A stretch of DNA of 64,000 nucleotides from Novosphingobium ginsenosidimutans (GTDB taxonomy: Bacteria; Pseudomonadota; Alphaproteobacteria; Sphingomonadales; Sphingomonadaceae), in the NCBI RefSeq assembly GCF_007954425.1, contig NZ_CP042345.1:2974001-3038000 (forward strand). The letters are read 5' to 3'. This document shows positions 1 to 8,464 of this stretch, piece after piece. Position 1 is the stretch's first letter, and each line of letters begins with the position of its first letter. Under the pieces are notes generated by a model. It made no database searches. It saw nothing but the letters and a program-made list of their open reading frames with translations, and was not told the DNA's origin. The position numbers and the translations under genes were made by a program.

Positions 1-668
1 GGGCCGCTGATGATCCAGGCTGCCAGCTGATCCCAGCGGCCGCTGGCCAGAACGGCAACGCCATTGTCTTCCGTCAGTCGCGTCCCAAGCGCCAGGGCGA
101 CCGAGTCGCCAAGGTTGTAGAGCGCGGTGTGCGGCGCCCAACCCAGGGCATCGAACAAGGCAACCCCCGCAAAGGGCACAGCGAAAATCAGGATCAGGGC
201 CGTAATCGCAAGCCGGGCATCGCTCCAACGGATGAACAGCGGCAAGATCAGCCCCAGCAGCGCATAAAGCGTCAAGATATCGCCGTCCCAGATCAGGCAG
301 GAATGGATCAGCCCGATACCCAGCAAGACCAGCACCCGCCGCCGGTAGATCGCCAGGCCATTGCCGCCGCGCCCCTCGATCCGCGCCAGCTGGAGCGCGA
401 AACCGGCCCCGAACAGCAGCGAAAACAGCGTGTAGAACTTCCCGTCGATGAGCAGATGATGGAACCGGTACTGCCAGGTCGCGCCATCCGCCCCGGCCAA
501 GGCCAGATGCTGGGCTTCGCTCATCAGTCCCCAGCCGGACCAATAGAGTATGTTGGCAAGCAGGATGCCCAGCAGCGCAAAGCCGCGCAGCGCGTCAAGC
601 GCCTCAATCCGTTCGGCCGCTGTCGCAGCGGCCGGCCTGGCTAGATCGTCACTGTCCCCGTTATGCAT
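1..668 (-). CDS. DUF418 (YeiB-like) membrane protein, 3' end outside window
   Basis: Partial gene that starts at the ATG at 668 and runs off the left edge, so only about 222 residues are visible. After a short Ala-rich N-terminus comes the family opening ALDALRGFALLGILLAN. Further on are FYTLFSLLFGAGFA, a basic loop and IGLIHSCLIWDGDILTLYALL, which match the DUF418/YeiB architecture of repeated hydrophobic segments. The family is an uncharacterised set of inner-membrane proteins, so no reaction can be assigned. The start lies 28 bp inside the upstream PhzF-like gene, which suggests translational coupling. Family assignment is firm; function is unknown. Confidence 0.85.
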   Translation of the reverse strand, partial: MHNGDSDDLARPAAATAAERIEALDALRGFALLGILLANILYWSGWGLMSEAQHLALAGADGATWQYRFHHLLIDGKFYTLFSLLFGAGFALQLARIEGRGGNGLAIYRRRVLVLLGIGLIHSCLIWDGDILTLYALLGLILPLFIRWSDARLAITALILIFAVPFAGVALFDALGWAPHTALYNLGDSVALALGTRLTEDNGVAVLASGRWDQLAAWIISG

Positions 669-1477
669 GTTACGCACTGCCCCCCGACATGGATACTAGA
701 CCCTTCGAAGCGGATGTCGATCCAGCCATCGCGGCCGACCTGGCGGCCCTGGCTGGCGCGGTAGCTGTCGCCATCGCCGACCTGCCGGGCATTCAGCCGG
801 AATGCTGCTGCTGCACCGTTGCCGCTGCCGCAAACCGGGTCTTCGGGGATGCCATCGCCAGGGGCAAAACTGCGAACCACCACCCGGTCTCCTTCAGCAG
901 CAAATAGCGTGGCACCGGTCCATCCCTTGGGGACATAGTAAGCTGCCAGCCGGGCTTCATCATGGGCCAGGTGCTCAAGCGCAGAAACACCGTCCACTTC
1001 GGCCACTAGCCAGACTGGCCCGACATCGACCGCCTGGGCCATGCCCCTGACCGGCGCGTTGATCCAGGCTGTCGCCTCCGGATCGCTGAGCTCAGTCAGG
1101 GCATAACGCGGCAAACGGAACGACAGGCGATCGGCACCAACCGTCAGTTCGACCAGGCCAACCGCGCATTCCTGCACCAGACGGCCATCTTTTGGTGCCG
1201 CGATGCCCACCTCGATCACGGCATGCGCCGTCCCCAGCGTGGGGTGACCAGCAAAGGGCAGTTCGGCCTTCGGCGTGAAAATCCGTACCCGGTAATCCGC
1301 CCCGGCCTGGCTCGGCGGCAGGACAAAGGTTGTTTCCGACAGGTTGGTCCAGGCCGCCATCGCCTGCATCTGCTCTGTAGTCAGCCCCTCCCCGTCGAGC
1401 ACCACGGCGACGGGATTGCCCATCAGCGGCACAGCGGTAAACACGTCGACCTGGGCGAAGCGGCGAGTAACGGTCAT
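641..1477 (-). CDS. PhzF-family isomerase/epimerase-like protein
   Basis: A PhzF/YddE-family protein of about 278 residues. The N-terminus (FAQVDVFTAVPLMGNPVAVV) and NLSETTFVLPP carry the family signature with the conserved Glu. FTPKAELPFAGHPTLG and the C-terminal DPVCGSGNGAAAA complete the two-lobed fold related to diaminopimelate epimerase. PhzF itself isomerises dihydro-hydroxyanthranilate, but most family members act on other, unknown substrates. There is no phenazine cluster here, so phenazine synthesis should not be inferred. I chose the ATG at 1477; an in-frame TTG at 1486 would overlap the stop of the upstream DUF6265 gene by 4 nt and is an alternative. Confidence 0.85.
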   Translation of the reverse strand: MTVTRRFAQVDVFTAVPLMGNPVAVVLDGEGLTTEQMQAMAAWTNLSETTFVLPPSQAGADYRVRIFTPKAELPFAGHPTLGTAHAVIEVGIAAPKDGRLVQECAVGLVELTVGADRLSFRLPRYALTELSDPEATAWINAPVRGMAQAVDVGPVWLVAEVDGVSALEHLAHDEARLAAYYVPKGWTGATLFAAEGDRVVVRSFAPGDGIPEDPVCGSGNGAAAAFRLNARQVGDGDSYRASQGRQVGRDGWIDIRFEGSSIHVGGQCVTCITGTVTI

Positions 1478-1482
1478 AAATC

Positions 1483-1944
1483 TCAATCCTGCGGGGGGAC
1501 GACTGGGCGATAGTTCCAGCGCATCACCTGACTGCCGTCCATTTTGGAAATTTCGGCCATCAACAGCTTACCCTGGCGCCAATAGCGGATTCGCTGCGGG
1601 TAATCGTGCGCCGGATTGGCGAATTCGATCGCTTCCTCGCTGACCAACACCATCGGAAACTCGCTGGCTGGCTTGCCCTGCGGCTGGGCCAGGAAGCTGA
1701 TCGTACCGTCAGGCTTCCGCCGGATCTGGGCAATCTCCCAGTTGTCGAGCCGCGGCCCGAACCCGGTGCGGGCAAGGCCGAGCATCAGGCCGCCCCGCGC
1801 GTCCGTCCAGATTTCGTCCGACCAGCTTGCCCCATCCTCGTGCACCCAGGTTCCGGCCATCCATTCGGGCAAGCTGCGCGCGGCGCTCTGCGCGCCGAGG
1901 GGAGCCGAAAGCGTCAGGAGGGCAGCGAGTACAAGCTTCTTCAT
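1483..1944 (-). CDS. DUF6265 family secreted protein
   Basis: A 153-residue protein with a clear Sec signal peptide (MKKLVLAALLTLSAPLGAQS, cut near residue 19-21). The mature part contains LPEWMAGTWVHEDG, then WSDEIWTDARGGLMLGLART, and later FANPAHDYPQRIRYWRQG. This is the pattern of DUF6265, a lipocalin-like beta-barrel family of unknown function found in sphingomonads and other Proteobacteria. Its stop nearly abuts the PhzF-like gene (6 nt to the ATG), and both are followed by the DUF418 gene, so the three look like one transcription unit. No ligand or enzyme role can be read from the sequence. Confidence 0.75.
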   Translation of the reverse strand: MKKLVLAALLTLSAPLGAQSAARSLPEWMAGTWVHEDGASWSDEIWTDARGGLMLGLARTGFGPRLDNWEIAQIRRKPDGTISFLAQPQGKPASEFPMVLVSEEAIEFANPAHDYPQRIRYWRQGKLLMAEISKMDGSQVMRWNYRPVVPPQD

Positions 1945-2030
1945 CGAACGGATATCTCAAGCGCGGCGAAGCGCTTGTTCTAGCGGGATCACGCCACAAA
2001 CCAAGCGACATGGCGTGTCGTTCGTCGAGC

Positions 2031-3017
2031 CTATTCGCTCTCTGCCGGTTCCTTCACCAATCCGGCGCGCCAGAGGTAGAGCCCGGCGCTAATGATTATG
2101 ACCGCACCAAGCAGTGTCCAGCCATCGGGGTGGTCCCCGAACCAACCCCAGCCGATGACGCTGGCGACAAGTAGCTGGATGTAGCTCATCGGCGCGACCT
2201 TTGCGGCCCCCGCGCGCGTGGTGCCGAGATAGACCAGCCAATGTGCGCAGCTGGCGGTCAAGGCAACCACGGCGCAGCGGACGACAATGCTCCTGTCCGG
2301 CATGCCCACTGCAAAGCGTTCGATTCCAGTCAAGGCAAACAGCGGGGTGGCGACCAGCAGGATTGGCGCTGCATAGGCTGCAACCACGAACTGCATCGCC
2401 AGGCCTGAAGCCTGTCCCGCTACATAGCGGTTGCCGATTATCAGCAAGGCAAAAGTCATCGCCGAAAAGACCGGCAGCACGGCCCACCACCCAGCTTCCA
2501 CCAAGTTTGGCCGCAGCACGATCAGAACCCCAATGAAGGCCACGGCTGAAGCGATCCAGGTTTCCTTGCGGGCTGGCTCACCCAACAGGATAGCAGCAAA
2601 CAAGGCCGCGAACATCGGGCTGGTAAAACCCAGCGCGGTCGCGGTCGCTAGTGGCAGGACAAACAGCGAAGTGAAGAAAATGGTTGATGAAACTGCCAGC
2701 GCAAGGCCCCGTCCGGCCTGCGGCCAGCGCCACATCTGGCGCATTGCGGCAGTCCCCTCGCGCGCGGCCAACAAGGCCCCAAGCCCGAATGCAGCGATGC
2801 TGAACCGCAGGGCTGCAATCGCCACTGGCGACCACTGCCCGGCCATCGACTTGATCACGCCGTCTCCAACGGAAAGCACGGCAAACCCGGCCAGGGCAAA
2901 CAGCAGTCCGGAACGGTTTTCAGCGGGCAAATGCTTTACCTTAGGAGCGGGAATGGTCGCACCCTTAGCCGCCGGAGTGGGTTTGCCAAGCGGCAGTTTC
3001 CGCCTGCATCGCGGCAT
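2031..3017 (-). CDS. DMT-superfamily (EamA) transporter
   Basis: A 328-residue inner-membrane protein with about ten hydrophobic segments arranged as two EamA repeats. The first repeat holds LPLATATALGFTSPMFAALFAAILLGEP; the second holds APMSYIQLLVASVIGWGWFGD and ends in a last helix before a short polar tail. This is the drug/metabolite exporter fold, which typically effluxes small metabolites, but the substrate cannot be predicted. The N-terminus before the first helix (about 35 residues, basic and Pro/Ala-rich) is unusually long, so the true start may be downstream of the ATG at 3017. It is divergent from cpaF, with about 100 bp between them. Confidence 0.88.
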   Translation of the reverse strand: MPRCRRKLPLGKPTPAAKGATIPAPKVKHLPAENRSGLLFALAGFAVLSVGDGVIKSMAGQWSPVAIAALRFSIAAFGLGALLAAREGTAAMRQMWRWPQAGRGLALAVSSTIFFTSLFVLPLATATALGFTSPMFAALFAAILLGEPARKETWIASAVAFIGVLIVLRPNLVEAGWWAVLPVFSAMTFALLIIGNRYVAGQASGLAMQFVVAAYAAPILLVATPLFALTGIERFAVGMPDRSIVVRCAVVALTASCAHWLVYLGTTRAGAAKVAPMSYIQLLVASVIGWGWFGDHPDGWTLLGAVIIISAGLYLWRAGLVKEPAESE

Positions 3018-3120
3018 TAGGAAATAATCAAAGTTTCCGATCTATTCACCATCCAGCTTAGCCCTGGAGTAGCCATGCGAGACCATGGTCACGGCCCGGG
3101 CACAGTTGGGATTTTGAAGC

Positions 3121-4641
3121 ATGAGCGCATTCGGCCGACGCAACGGAGCTGGTGGCATGGCACCCGGGGCACGCCCCCAGTTTGGTGTTGCCCGCCCGAT
3201 GAAGGGCGGCATTGAAACGCCCAAGGCGCCCGTCCCCGGCGGCGACCAGTTCCCGCCGTTGCCTGGCGAAATGGCCGAGCCCGCCTCGTACGACAACCCT
3301 GCGGTCAAGGCCGACGCAATGACCCGGTTGCAGGACCGCGTCAACGGCGTGGTCGACAACCAGTACAATGCCGAAGGCTTCGAAGCCTCGGTCCACAAGA
3401 TCAAGGAACAGGTGCTGCCGCGCCTGCTCGAACGCGTCGATCCCGAAGCCGCCGCCACATTGAGCAAGGAAGAACTCTCCGAAGAGTTCCGCCCGATCAT
3501 CATGGAAGTGCTGGCCGAATTGAAGGTCACGCTGAACCGGCGCGAACAGTTCGCACTCGAAAAGGTCCTGATCGACGAGCTGCTCGGCTTCGGCCCGCTG
3601 GAGGAGCTGCTCAACGATCCCGACGTATCGGACATCATGGTCAACGGGCCGGACCAGACCTACATCGAAAAGAAGGGCAAGCTGCAGATTGCCCCGATCC
3701 GGTTCCGCGACGAAAGCCATCTGTTCCAGATTGCACAGCGGATCGTGAACCAGGTCGGCCGCCGCGTCGACCAGACCACGCCGCTGGCTGACGCCCGCCT
3801 CAAGGATGGCAGCCGCGTCAACGTGATCGTGCCGCCGCTCTCGCTGCGGGGCACCGCGATATCAATCCGTAAGTTTTCCGAGAAGCCGATCACGCTCGAC
3901 ATGCTGCGCGATTTCGGTTCGATGAGCGACAAGATGTGCACCGCGCTCAAGATCGCGGGTGCCTGCCGCATGAACATCGTCATCTCGGGCGGTACGGGTT
4001 CGGGTAAGACGACCATGCTCAACGCCCTGTCGAAGATGATCGACCCGGGCGAGCGTGTGCTGACCATCGAAGACGCGGCCGAACTTCGCCTGCAGCAGCC
4101 GCACTGGCTGCCGCTCGAAACCCGTCCGCCCAACCTTGAAGGCCAGGGCGCAATCACCATCGGTGATCTCGTGAAGAACGCGCTGCGTATGCGGCCGGAC
4201 CGGATCATCCTGGGCGAAATCCGCGGCGCCGAGTGTTTTGACCTCCTCGCCGCGATGAACACCGGCCACGACGGTTCGATGTGTACGCTCCACGCCAACA
4301 GCCCGCGCGAATGCCTGGGCCGTATGGAAAACATGATCTTGATGGGCGACATCAAGATCCCGAAGGAAGCGATCTCGCGCCAGATTGCCGAATCCGTGGA
4401 CATCATCGTTCAGGTCAAGCGCCTGCGCGACGGTTCGCGCCGCACGACCAACATCACAGAGGTGATCGGGATGGAAGGCGATGTGATCGTCACCCAAGAG
4501 CTGTTCAAGTTCGAGTATCTGGACGAGAGCGACGACGGCAAGATCATCGGCGAATTCCGCCCGTCGGGCCTGCGGCCCTACACGCTGGAAAAGGCCCGTC
4601 AGTTTGGGTTCGACCAAGCCTATCTGGAAGCCTGTCTCTAA
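3121..4641 (+). CDS. cpaF: CpaF/TadA-family secretion ATPase
   Basis: A 506-residue type II/IV secretion ATPase of the CpaF/TadA branch, the hexameric cytoplasmic motor for Flp/Tad pilus assembly. Residues 1-90 are a low-complexity Gly/Pro/Ala-rich leader; an N-terminal domain follows with FGPLEELLNDPDVSDIMVNG. The Walker A loop GGTGSGKTT lies at about residues 289-297, and MRPDRIILGEIRG at about 358-370 is the Asp/Glu-box region. MCTLHANSPRECLGRMENM is the conserved His box. Neighbours on both sides are unrelated and face the other way, so no other tad/cpa gene is visible. The stop overlaps the convergent small membrane gene by 4 nt. Confidence 0.95.
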   Translation: MSAFGRRNGAGGMAPGARPQFGVARPMKGGIETPKAPVPGGDQFPPLPGEMAEPASYDNPAVKADAMTRLQDRVNGVVDNQYNAEGFEASVHKIKEQVLPRLLERVDPEAAATLSKEELSEEFRPIIMEVLAELKVTLNRREQFALEKVLIDELLGFGPLEELLNDPDVSDIMVNGPDQTYIEKKGKLQIAPIRFRDESHLFQIAQRIVNQVGRRVDQTTPLADARLKDGSRVNVIVPPLSLRGTAISIRKFSEKPITLDMLRDFGSMSDKMCTALKIAGACRMNIVISGGTGSGKTTMLNALSKMIDPGERVLTIEDAAELRLQQPHWLPLETRPPNLEGQGAITIGDLVKNALRMRPDRIILGEIRGAECFDLLAAMNTGHDGSMCTLHANSPRECLGRMENMILMGDIKIPKEAISRQIAESVDIIVQVKRLRDGSRRTTNITEVIGMEGDVIVTQELFKFEYLDESDDGKIIGEFRPSGLRPYTLEKARQFGFDQAYLEACL

Positions 4642-4853
4642 AGTGCGTAGCGCAGGATAAAGACGGCGGCGATCAGAACGACGAACAGCGCCAGCACAAA
4701 GACGGTGCCCCAGGGCATGAAACCGACGGCATCGGGATCGCTGCGGCGCATTCGCCTCCGCTCGCCCCACCAGGCGACCGCTGCGACCAGCACGGCGCCG
4801 CTGGCCAGCTCGGCCCAGGGCGCCCAGTCGCTATAGAGCCAGTCCCAGTTCAT
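4638..4853 (-). CDS. small two-helix membrane protein, unknown function
   Basis: A 71-residue protein with two predicted membrane helices, about residues 12-28 (WAELASGAVLVAAVAWW) and 48-68 (GTVFVLALFVVLIAAVFIL), joined by a basic linker (GERRRMRRSDPDAVGFMPW). The composition is that of a real small membrane protein and the frame is intact. It converges on cpaF with a 4-nt overlap of the two stops. I do not recognise a named family. Topology by the positive-inside rule would put the Arg-rich linker in the cytoplasm. Confidence 0.65.
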   Translation of the reverse strand: MNWDWLYSDWAPWAELASGAVLVAAVAWWGERRRMRRSDPDAVGFMPWGTVFVLALFVVLIAAVFILRYAL

Positions 4854-4967
4854 CGCGTTCCGCTGCTCGGTTCATCGCGCGGCGTCAAGGCAGGGGCTGC
4901 ATTCGGCTTGTGTTAACACCAGCTAGGTGAAACAGGGTCGCTGAATTCCAAGCAACGGAGACGAACC

Positions 4968-5102
4968 ATGAAGAAGCGTATCATCGCCGCGATTTTGCTG
5001 GCTTCGGTCGCGGTTACGACGTCTGCCTGCAATACGGTGAAGGGCTTGGGCCGCGACATCGAGTCTGTTGGCGACGCGGGTGACAAGGCGATCAATCGCT
5101 AA
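4968..5102 (+). CDS. entericidin A/B family lipoprotein
   Basis: A 44-residue gene. The protein has a basic start and hydrophobic signal (MKKRIIAAILLASVAVTTSA), a lipobox TSAC with lipidated Cys at residue 21, and a short mature part NTVKGLGRDIESVGDAGDKA. The motif CNTVKGLGRDIESVG is typical of entericidin-type lipoproteins, small envelope proteins first described as a toxin/antidote pair in Escherichia coli. A GGAG Shine-Dalgarno element (4957-4960) sits 7 nt before the ATG. Only one copy is present, so the paired EcnA/EcnB arrangement is absent here. Family call is good; a toxin role is inference only. Confidence 0.85.
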   Translation: MKKRIIAAILLASVAVTTSACNTVKGLGRDIESVGDAGDKAINR

Positions 5103-5214
5103 GCCATCCGACGTGCCATTGACCCGACCAGGTTTGCGCTTGGTCGATGAGCAATGCCTTGCCCATGCAAGTCTGATAGGGCAGCGACGAATACTTGCCT
5201 TTCAGGAGCTTGTA

Positions 5215-6417
5215 ATGCGTCGCGCTGTCCTTTCTTTGCCTGCTCTTGCCGTTGCCTTGGCCTTCGCCTTACCGGCCAAGGCCCAGGATATTGTCGTCAC
5301 GGGCAAGTCGCTCAAGCAGACCGAGGCTGATCTTAGGGCCTGCCTCGAGCGGAAGTGCCCGCCGGATGAAGACATCAGGGCAACCTTGGCCCATGCCGAG
5401 AACCTGTTCGTCTCGGGCGATTACAAGAACAGCCGGGCAACTTTGAAAGATTCGGTGGGGCGTAACCGCAAGCATGGCGACGCCTTCCCGGTCCCCGTAT
5501 CGGACCTGCTGCGCGCCAATGGCCGGATTGCCGAGCAGATGGGCGAGGCCCGGGATTTCCAGCTTTCTGTCCTGGATATGCGCGACACCCTGAAAAAAGG
5601 GTTTGGAGAGAACGATTTCCGAACTCTGGTGGCGCAGATCGAAGTGGGTGACAGCCGCGCCAAGCTAGGTTTCGCGAGAGAAGCAGAGCGGATCTACAAG
5701 GAAGTCGAAGCGCGCGCGCTGGCTGCCGGACAGCCGCGAGTGGCCAGCTTTTCGCGCTTGCGCCAAGCCTTGCTCTGGCGCGGCCAGTATGACCAGAATC
5801 CCAACGCCTTTAACCTGAAGAACGTAAATGAACGGCTTGATCAGCTCATTCAGCAACCGCTTGCCGAAAGCAGCGACTTTACCCTTGCTGCCGAAGTGAT
5901 CAAGGCCAAGGTTGATCGCAAGGCCGGTGCCGCTGGCAGCACGGAAGCCCTGATCAAGCGCTTTGCCGAGCGTGGTGGGGCGACCCGTCCGATCCTCCTC
6001 TTTGCCGAACCGCTCCAGCGGACCGACCTGCAGAAGGACCTGCCCGATGACCAGCCGGGACTTAACACGCTGAACCGGTTGACCGCGCTCCAGGCACGTA
6101 ACCAATGGGCCGATGTCGGCTTCTGGATCGACGCCAATGGCCGCGTAACCGATATCGAGGCATTGCGCACGTCGGGCGACAAGTCCTGGCTAAAGCCGGT
6201 CCTCGCCAACATCGCCAAGCGTATCTATGCGCCGCTCAAGAAGGATGGCGGGACAGCGCCGGGCTTCTACATGATCGAGCGCTATACCCTCACCGCCCGT
6301 TTCGAAGAGGGTAATACTGGCACTCGCATGCGCCGCCGCGAAGCGACCCCGCGGATTGAACGGATCGACCTGACGCCCGAGAACTACGAAGCGCCGTCAA
6401 GCAAGGAAGCCGCCTGA
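5215..6417 (+). CDS. periplasmic protein with TonB-C-like C-terminal domain
   Basis: A 400-residue exported protein. The start at 5215 is preceded by AGGAG (5203-5207) and opens a clean signal peptide (MRRAVLSLPALAVALAFALPAKA, cut near residue 23). Residues 30-230 are largely helical and look TPR-like, with ATLAHAENLFVSGDYKNSRA. The end (about 320-385) has the pattern of a TonB C-terminal fold: VGFWIDANGRVTDIEALRTSG, then a Leu/Ile-rich helix and YAPLKKDGG. No TonB membrane anchor or ExbB/ExbD genes are nearby, so it is not a classical energy transducer. The frame is open back to 5068, but that start would bypass the signal peptide. Confidence 0.7.
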   Translation: MRRAVLSLPALAVALAFALPAKAQDIVVTGKSLKQTEADLRACLERKCPPDEDIRATLAHAENLFVSGDYKNSRATLKDSVGRNRKHGDAFPVPVSDLLRANGRIAEQMGEARDFQLSVLDMRDTLKKGFGENDFRTLVAQIEVGDSRAKLGFAREAERIYKEVEARALAAGQPRVASFSRLRQALLWRGQYDQNPNAFNLKNVNERLDQLIQQPLAESSDFTLAAEVIKAKVDRKAGAAGSTEALIKRFAERGGATRPILLFAEPLQRTDLQKDLPDDQPGLNTLNRLTALQARNQWADVGFWIDANGRVTDIEALRTSGDKSWLKPVLANIAKRIYAPLKKDGGTAPGFYMIERYTLTARFEEGNTGTRMRRREATPRIERIDLTPENYEAPSSKEAA

Positions 6418-6421
6418 CCGA

Positions 6422-6898
6422 TTACAGCCGGATGCGGTTTTGCGCCGGGTGCATTTCCCGCGCCCGGCGTTCCCGCACGATCAGCCAGGTGAACAGGCCA
6501 ATCGGCCCGGCCATGAAGGTCGCAAACAGGAACGGCAACTGTACCGCGCGGCTGAAGCCCTTGTTATCCGCGTCACGCGCGATCCAGAGGCCGGTGAACA
6601 GGTCGAACGCCAGGTAATGCGTCCAGCCGATCACCAGCCCGCCGTCGGATAAGAACAGTTTGCGCAAGCCGGCGATTGAATAGTCCGAGGCAACATAGGG
6701 GGCGCTGCCGGGGACCTGGCCGGGGTCGACCGAACCGCTCAGCAAAGCCGCGAACATCACTGTATAGCAAAGGCACAGCAGCCCGACACCGAGGTAGAGC
6801 ACCGCGGTCATCGCCAGCGGCTTGCGCGGGAGGAACGCCAGGATGAGCCAGGCGATGACGACCACCGCATTGGTGAACGAGAACATCGCCTGCCACAT
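6422..6898 (-). CDS. ABA4-like (DUF4281) membrane protein
   Basis: A 158-residue protein with four or five hydrophobic segments. The middle holds GLVIGWTHYLAFDLFTGLWI followed by ARDADNKGFSR, and the end holds FLFATFMAGPIGLFTWLIVR. These blocks define the ABA4-like/DUF4281 family. The plant member is required for neoxanthin synthesis; bacterial members are uncharacterised, so a carotenoid role is only suggestive. The gene lies 6 bp downstream of gcvPB in the same orientation and is probably the last gene of the glycine-cleavage transcript. It converges on the TonB-C-like gene with 4 nt between the stops. Confidence 0.75.
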   Translation of the reverse strand: MWQAMFSFTNAVVVIAWLILAFLPRKPLAMTAVLYLGVGLLCLCYTVMFAALLSGSVDPGQVPGSAPYVASDYSIAGLRKLFLSDGGLVIGWTHYLAFDLFTGLWIARDADNKGFSRAVQLPFLFATFMAGPIGLFTWLIVRERRAREMHPAQNRIRL

Positions 6899-6904
6899 CG
6901 CCGC

Positions 6905-8464
6905 TTACTCCCCTTTATCGCCCTTCCAGGCCAGCACCGGCTTGCGGGCCGCCAGCGTCTCGTCAAGCCGGCGACGCGGGGCGAAATGTGGTGCGGACTT
7001 CAGCGCCGGATCGCCCTGCTTGGCGCGCATCGCCACCGAACGCAGCGCGCCGATGAACTGGTCGAGCGCGGCCTTGCTTTCCGTCTCGGTCGGTTCGACC
7101 AGCATGGCGCCGTGTACTACCAGCGGGAAATAGACCGTCATCGGGTGGAAGCCCTCGTCGATCAGTCCCTTGGCAACGTCCAGGGTCGAGAACCCTTCGG
7201 CAAAGCCATCATCGGTGAACAGCGCTTCGTGCATGCACGGACCGGAATGGCCAAACGGGGCATCAAGCACGCCTTCCAGGCTGCGCAGCACGTAGTTGGC
7301 ATTCAGCACGGCATCTTCGGCCACTTGCTTCAGGCCATCGGCACCGTGGCTGAGGATATAGGCCAATGCCCGCGTGAACATGCCCATCTGGCCGTGAAAC
7401 GCGACCATCCGGCCAAAGCTATCCGGCTGATCCTCGCCCGCGGTCTCTTCCTCGACCAGGCGCAGCGAGCCATCGGCCTCGCGCTTGACGTAAGGCAGCG
7501 GTGCAAAGGGCGACAGCGCCGCAGACAGCACCACCGGACCCGAACCCGGCCCGCCCCCGCCGTGCGGCGTGGAGAAGGTCTTGTGCAGGTTGATGTGCAT
7601 CGCATCGACGCCCAGATCACCCGGGCGCACCTTGCCGACGATCGCGTTGAAGTTCGCGCCATCACAATAGACATAGCCGCCGGCGGCGTGGACCGCGTCG
7701 GAAATGGCCTTCAGGTCTGGCTCGAACAGGCCGCAGGTATTGGGGTTGGTGATCATCACGCCCGCAACATCCGGCCCCAGGCGGGCCTTGAGTGCGGCAA
7801 GATCGACCCGGCCCGCTTCGGTCGCCGGGATGTTCTCGACCGAGAATCCTGCAAAGGCGGCGGTGGCGGGGTTGGTGCCGTGGGCGCTTTCCGGCACCAG
7901 GATGACCTTGCGGTCTTCGCCACGCGCTTCGAGCGCAGCCTTGATCGCCAGGATCCCGCACAGCTCGCCGTGCGCGCCCGCCTTCGGCGACATAGCGACG
8001 CTGTCCATGCCGGTCAAAGTCACCAGCCAGTGGGCCAGCTCGTCGATCACGGCCAAAGCGCCCTGCACTGTTTCGCGCGGCTGGAGCGGGTGGACATCCT
8101 TGAAGCCCTTCATCCGCGCCACGGCTTCATTGAGGCGCGGATTGTGCTTCATCGTGCAGGAACCGAGCGGGAAGAAGCCCAGATCGATGCCATAGTTCTG
8201 GCGGCTAAGGCGGGTATAGTGCCGAACCGTTTCCGGCTCTGACAGACCCGGCAGGCCAATGGCGTCTGCGCGAGCCAGGCTGCCAAGCCGCGACGCTGCT
8301 GCCGGGGCCGGATCGATATCGACACCAGTGGTGCTCGTATCGCCAATCTCGAAGATCAGGCGCTCTTCCAGCATCAATGCGCGGTTGCCGGTGAAGGTTT
8401 CTTCACTTGCGATGTGGGCATCACCCATTTCGGGACGCCAGCCGGCGGTGTTCGGAGCGTTCAT
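6905..8464 (-). CDS. gcvPB: glycine dehydrogenase (decarboxylating) subunit 2
   Basis: A 519-residue C-terminal half of the P-protein, which decarboxylates glycine with pyridoxal phosphate and passes the aminomethyl group to lipoylated GcvH. The PLP-binding lysine lies in [32 protein letters not shown] near residue 100 and [16 protein letters not shown] are conserved family blocks. The subunit pairs with GcvPA to form the split form of P-protein; many other bacteria have a single GcvP of about 950 residues. Its ATG overlaps the gcvPA stop by 4 nt, so the two subunits are translationally coupled. Confidence 0.97.
   Translation of the reverse strand: MNAPNTAGWRPEMGDAHIASEETFTGNRALMLEERLIFEIGDTSTTGVDIDPAPAAASRLGSLARADAIGLPGLSEPETVRHYTRLSRQNYGIDLGFFPLGSCTMKHNPRLNEAVARMKGFKDVHPLQPRETVQGALAVIDELAHWLVTLTGMDSVAMSPKAGAHGELCGILAIKAALEARGEDRKVILVPESAHGTNPATAAFAGFSVENIPATEAGRVDLAALKARLGPDVAGVMITNPNTCGLFEPDLKAISDAVHAAGGYVYCDGANFNAIVGKVRPGDLGVDAMHINLHKTFSTPHGGGGPGSGPVVLSAALSPFAPLPYVKREADGSLRLVEEETAGEDQPDSFGRMVAFHGQMGMFTRALAYILSHGADGLKQVAEDAVLNANYVLRSLEGVLDAPFGHSGPCMHEALFTDDGFAEGFSTLDVAKGLIDEGFHPMTVYFPLVVHGAMLVEPTETESKAALDQFIGALRSVAMRAKQGDPALKSAPHFAPRRRLDETLAARKPVLAWKGDKGE

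Noticed and set aside
641..1477. Phenazine biosynthesis
   Set aside because: Only a PhzF-like protein is present; no other phz gene lies nearby.
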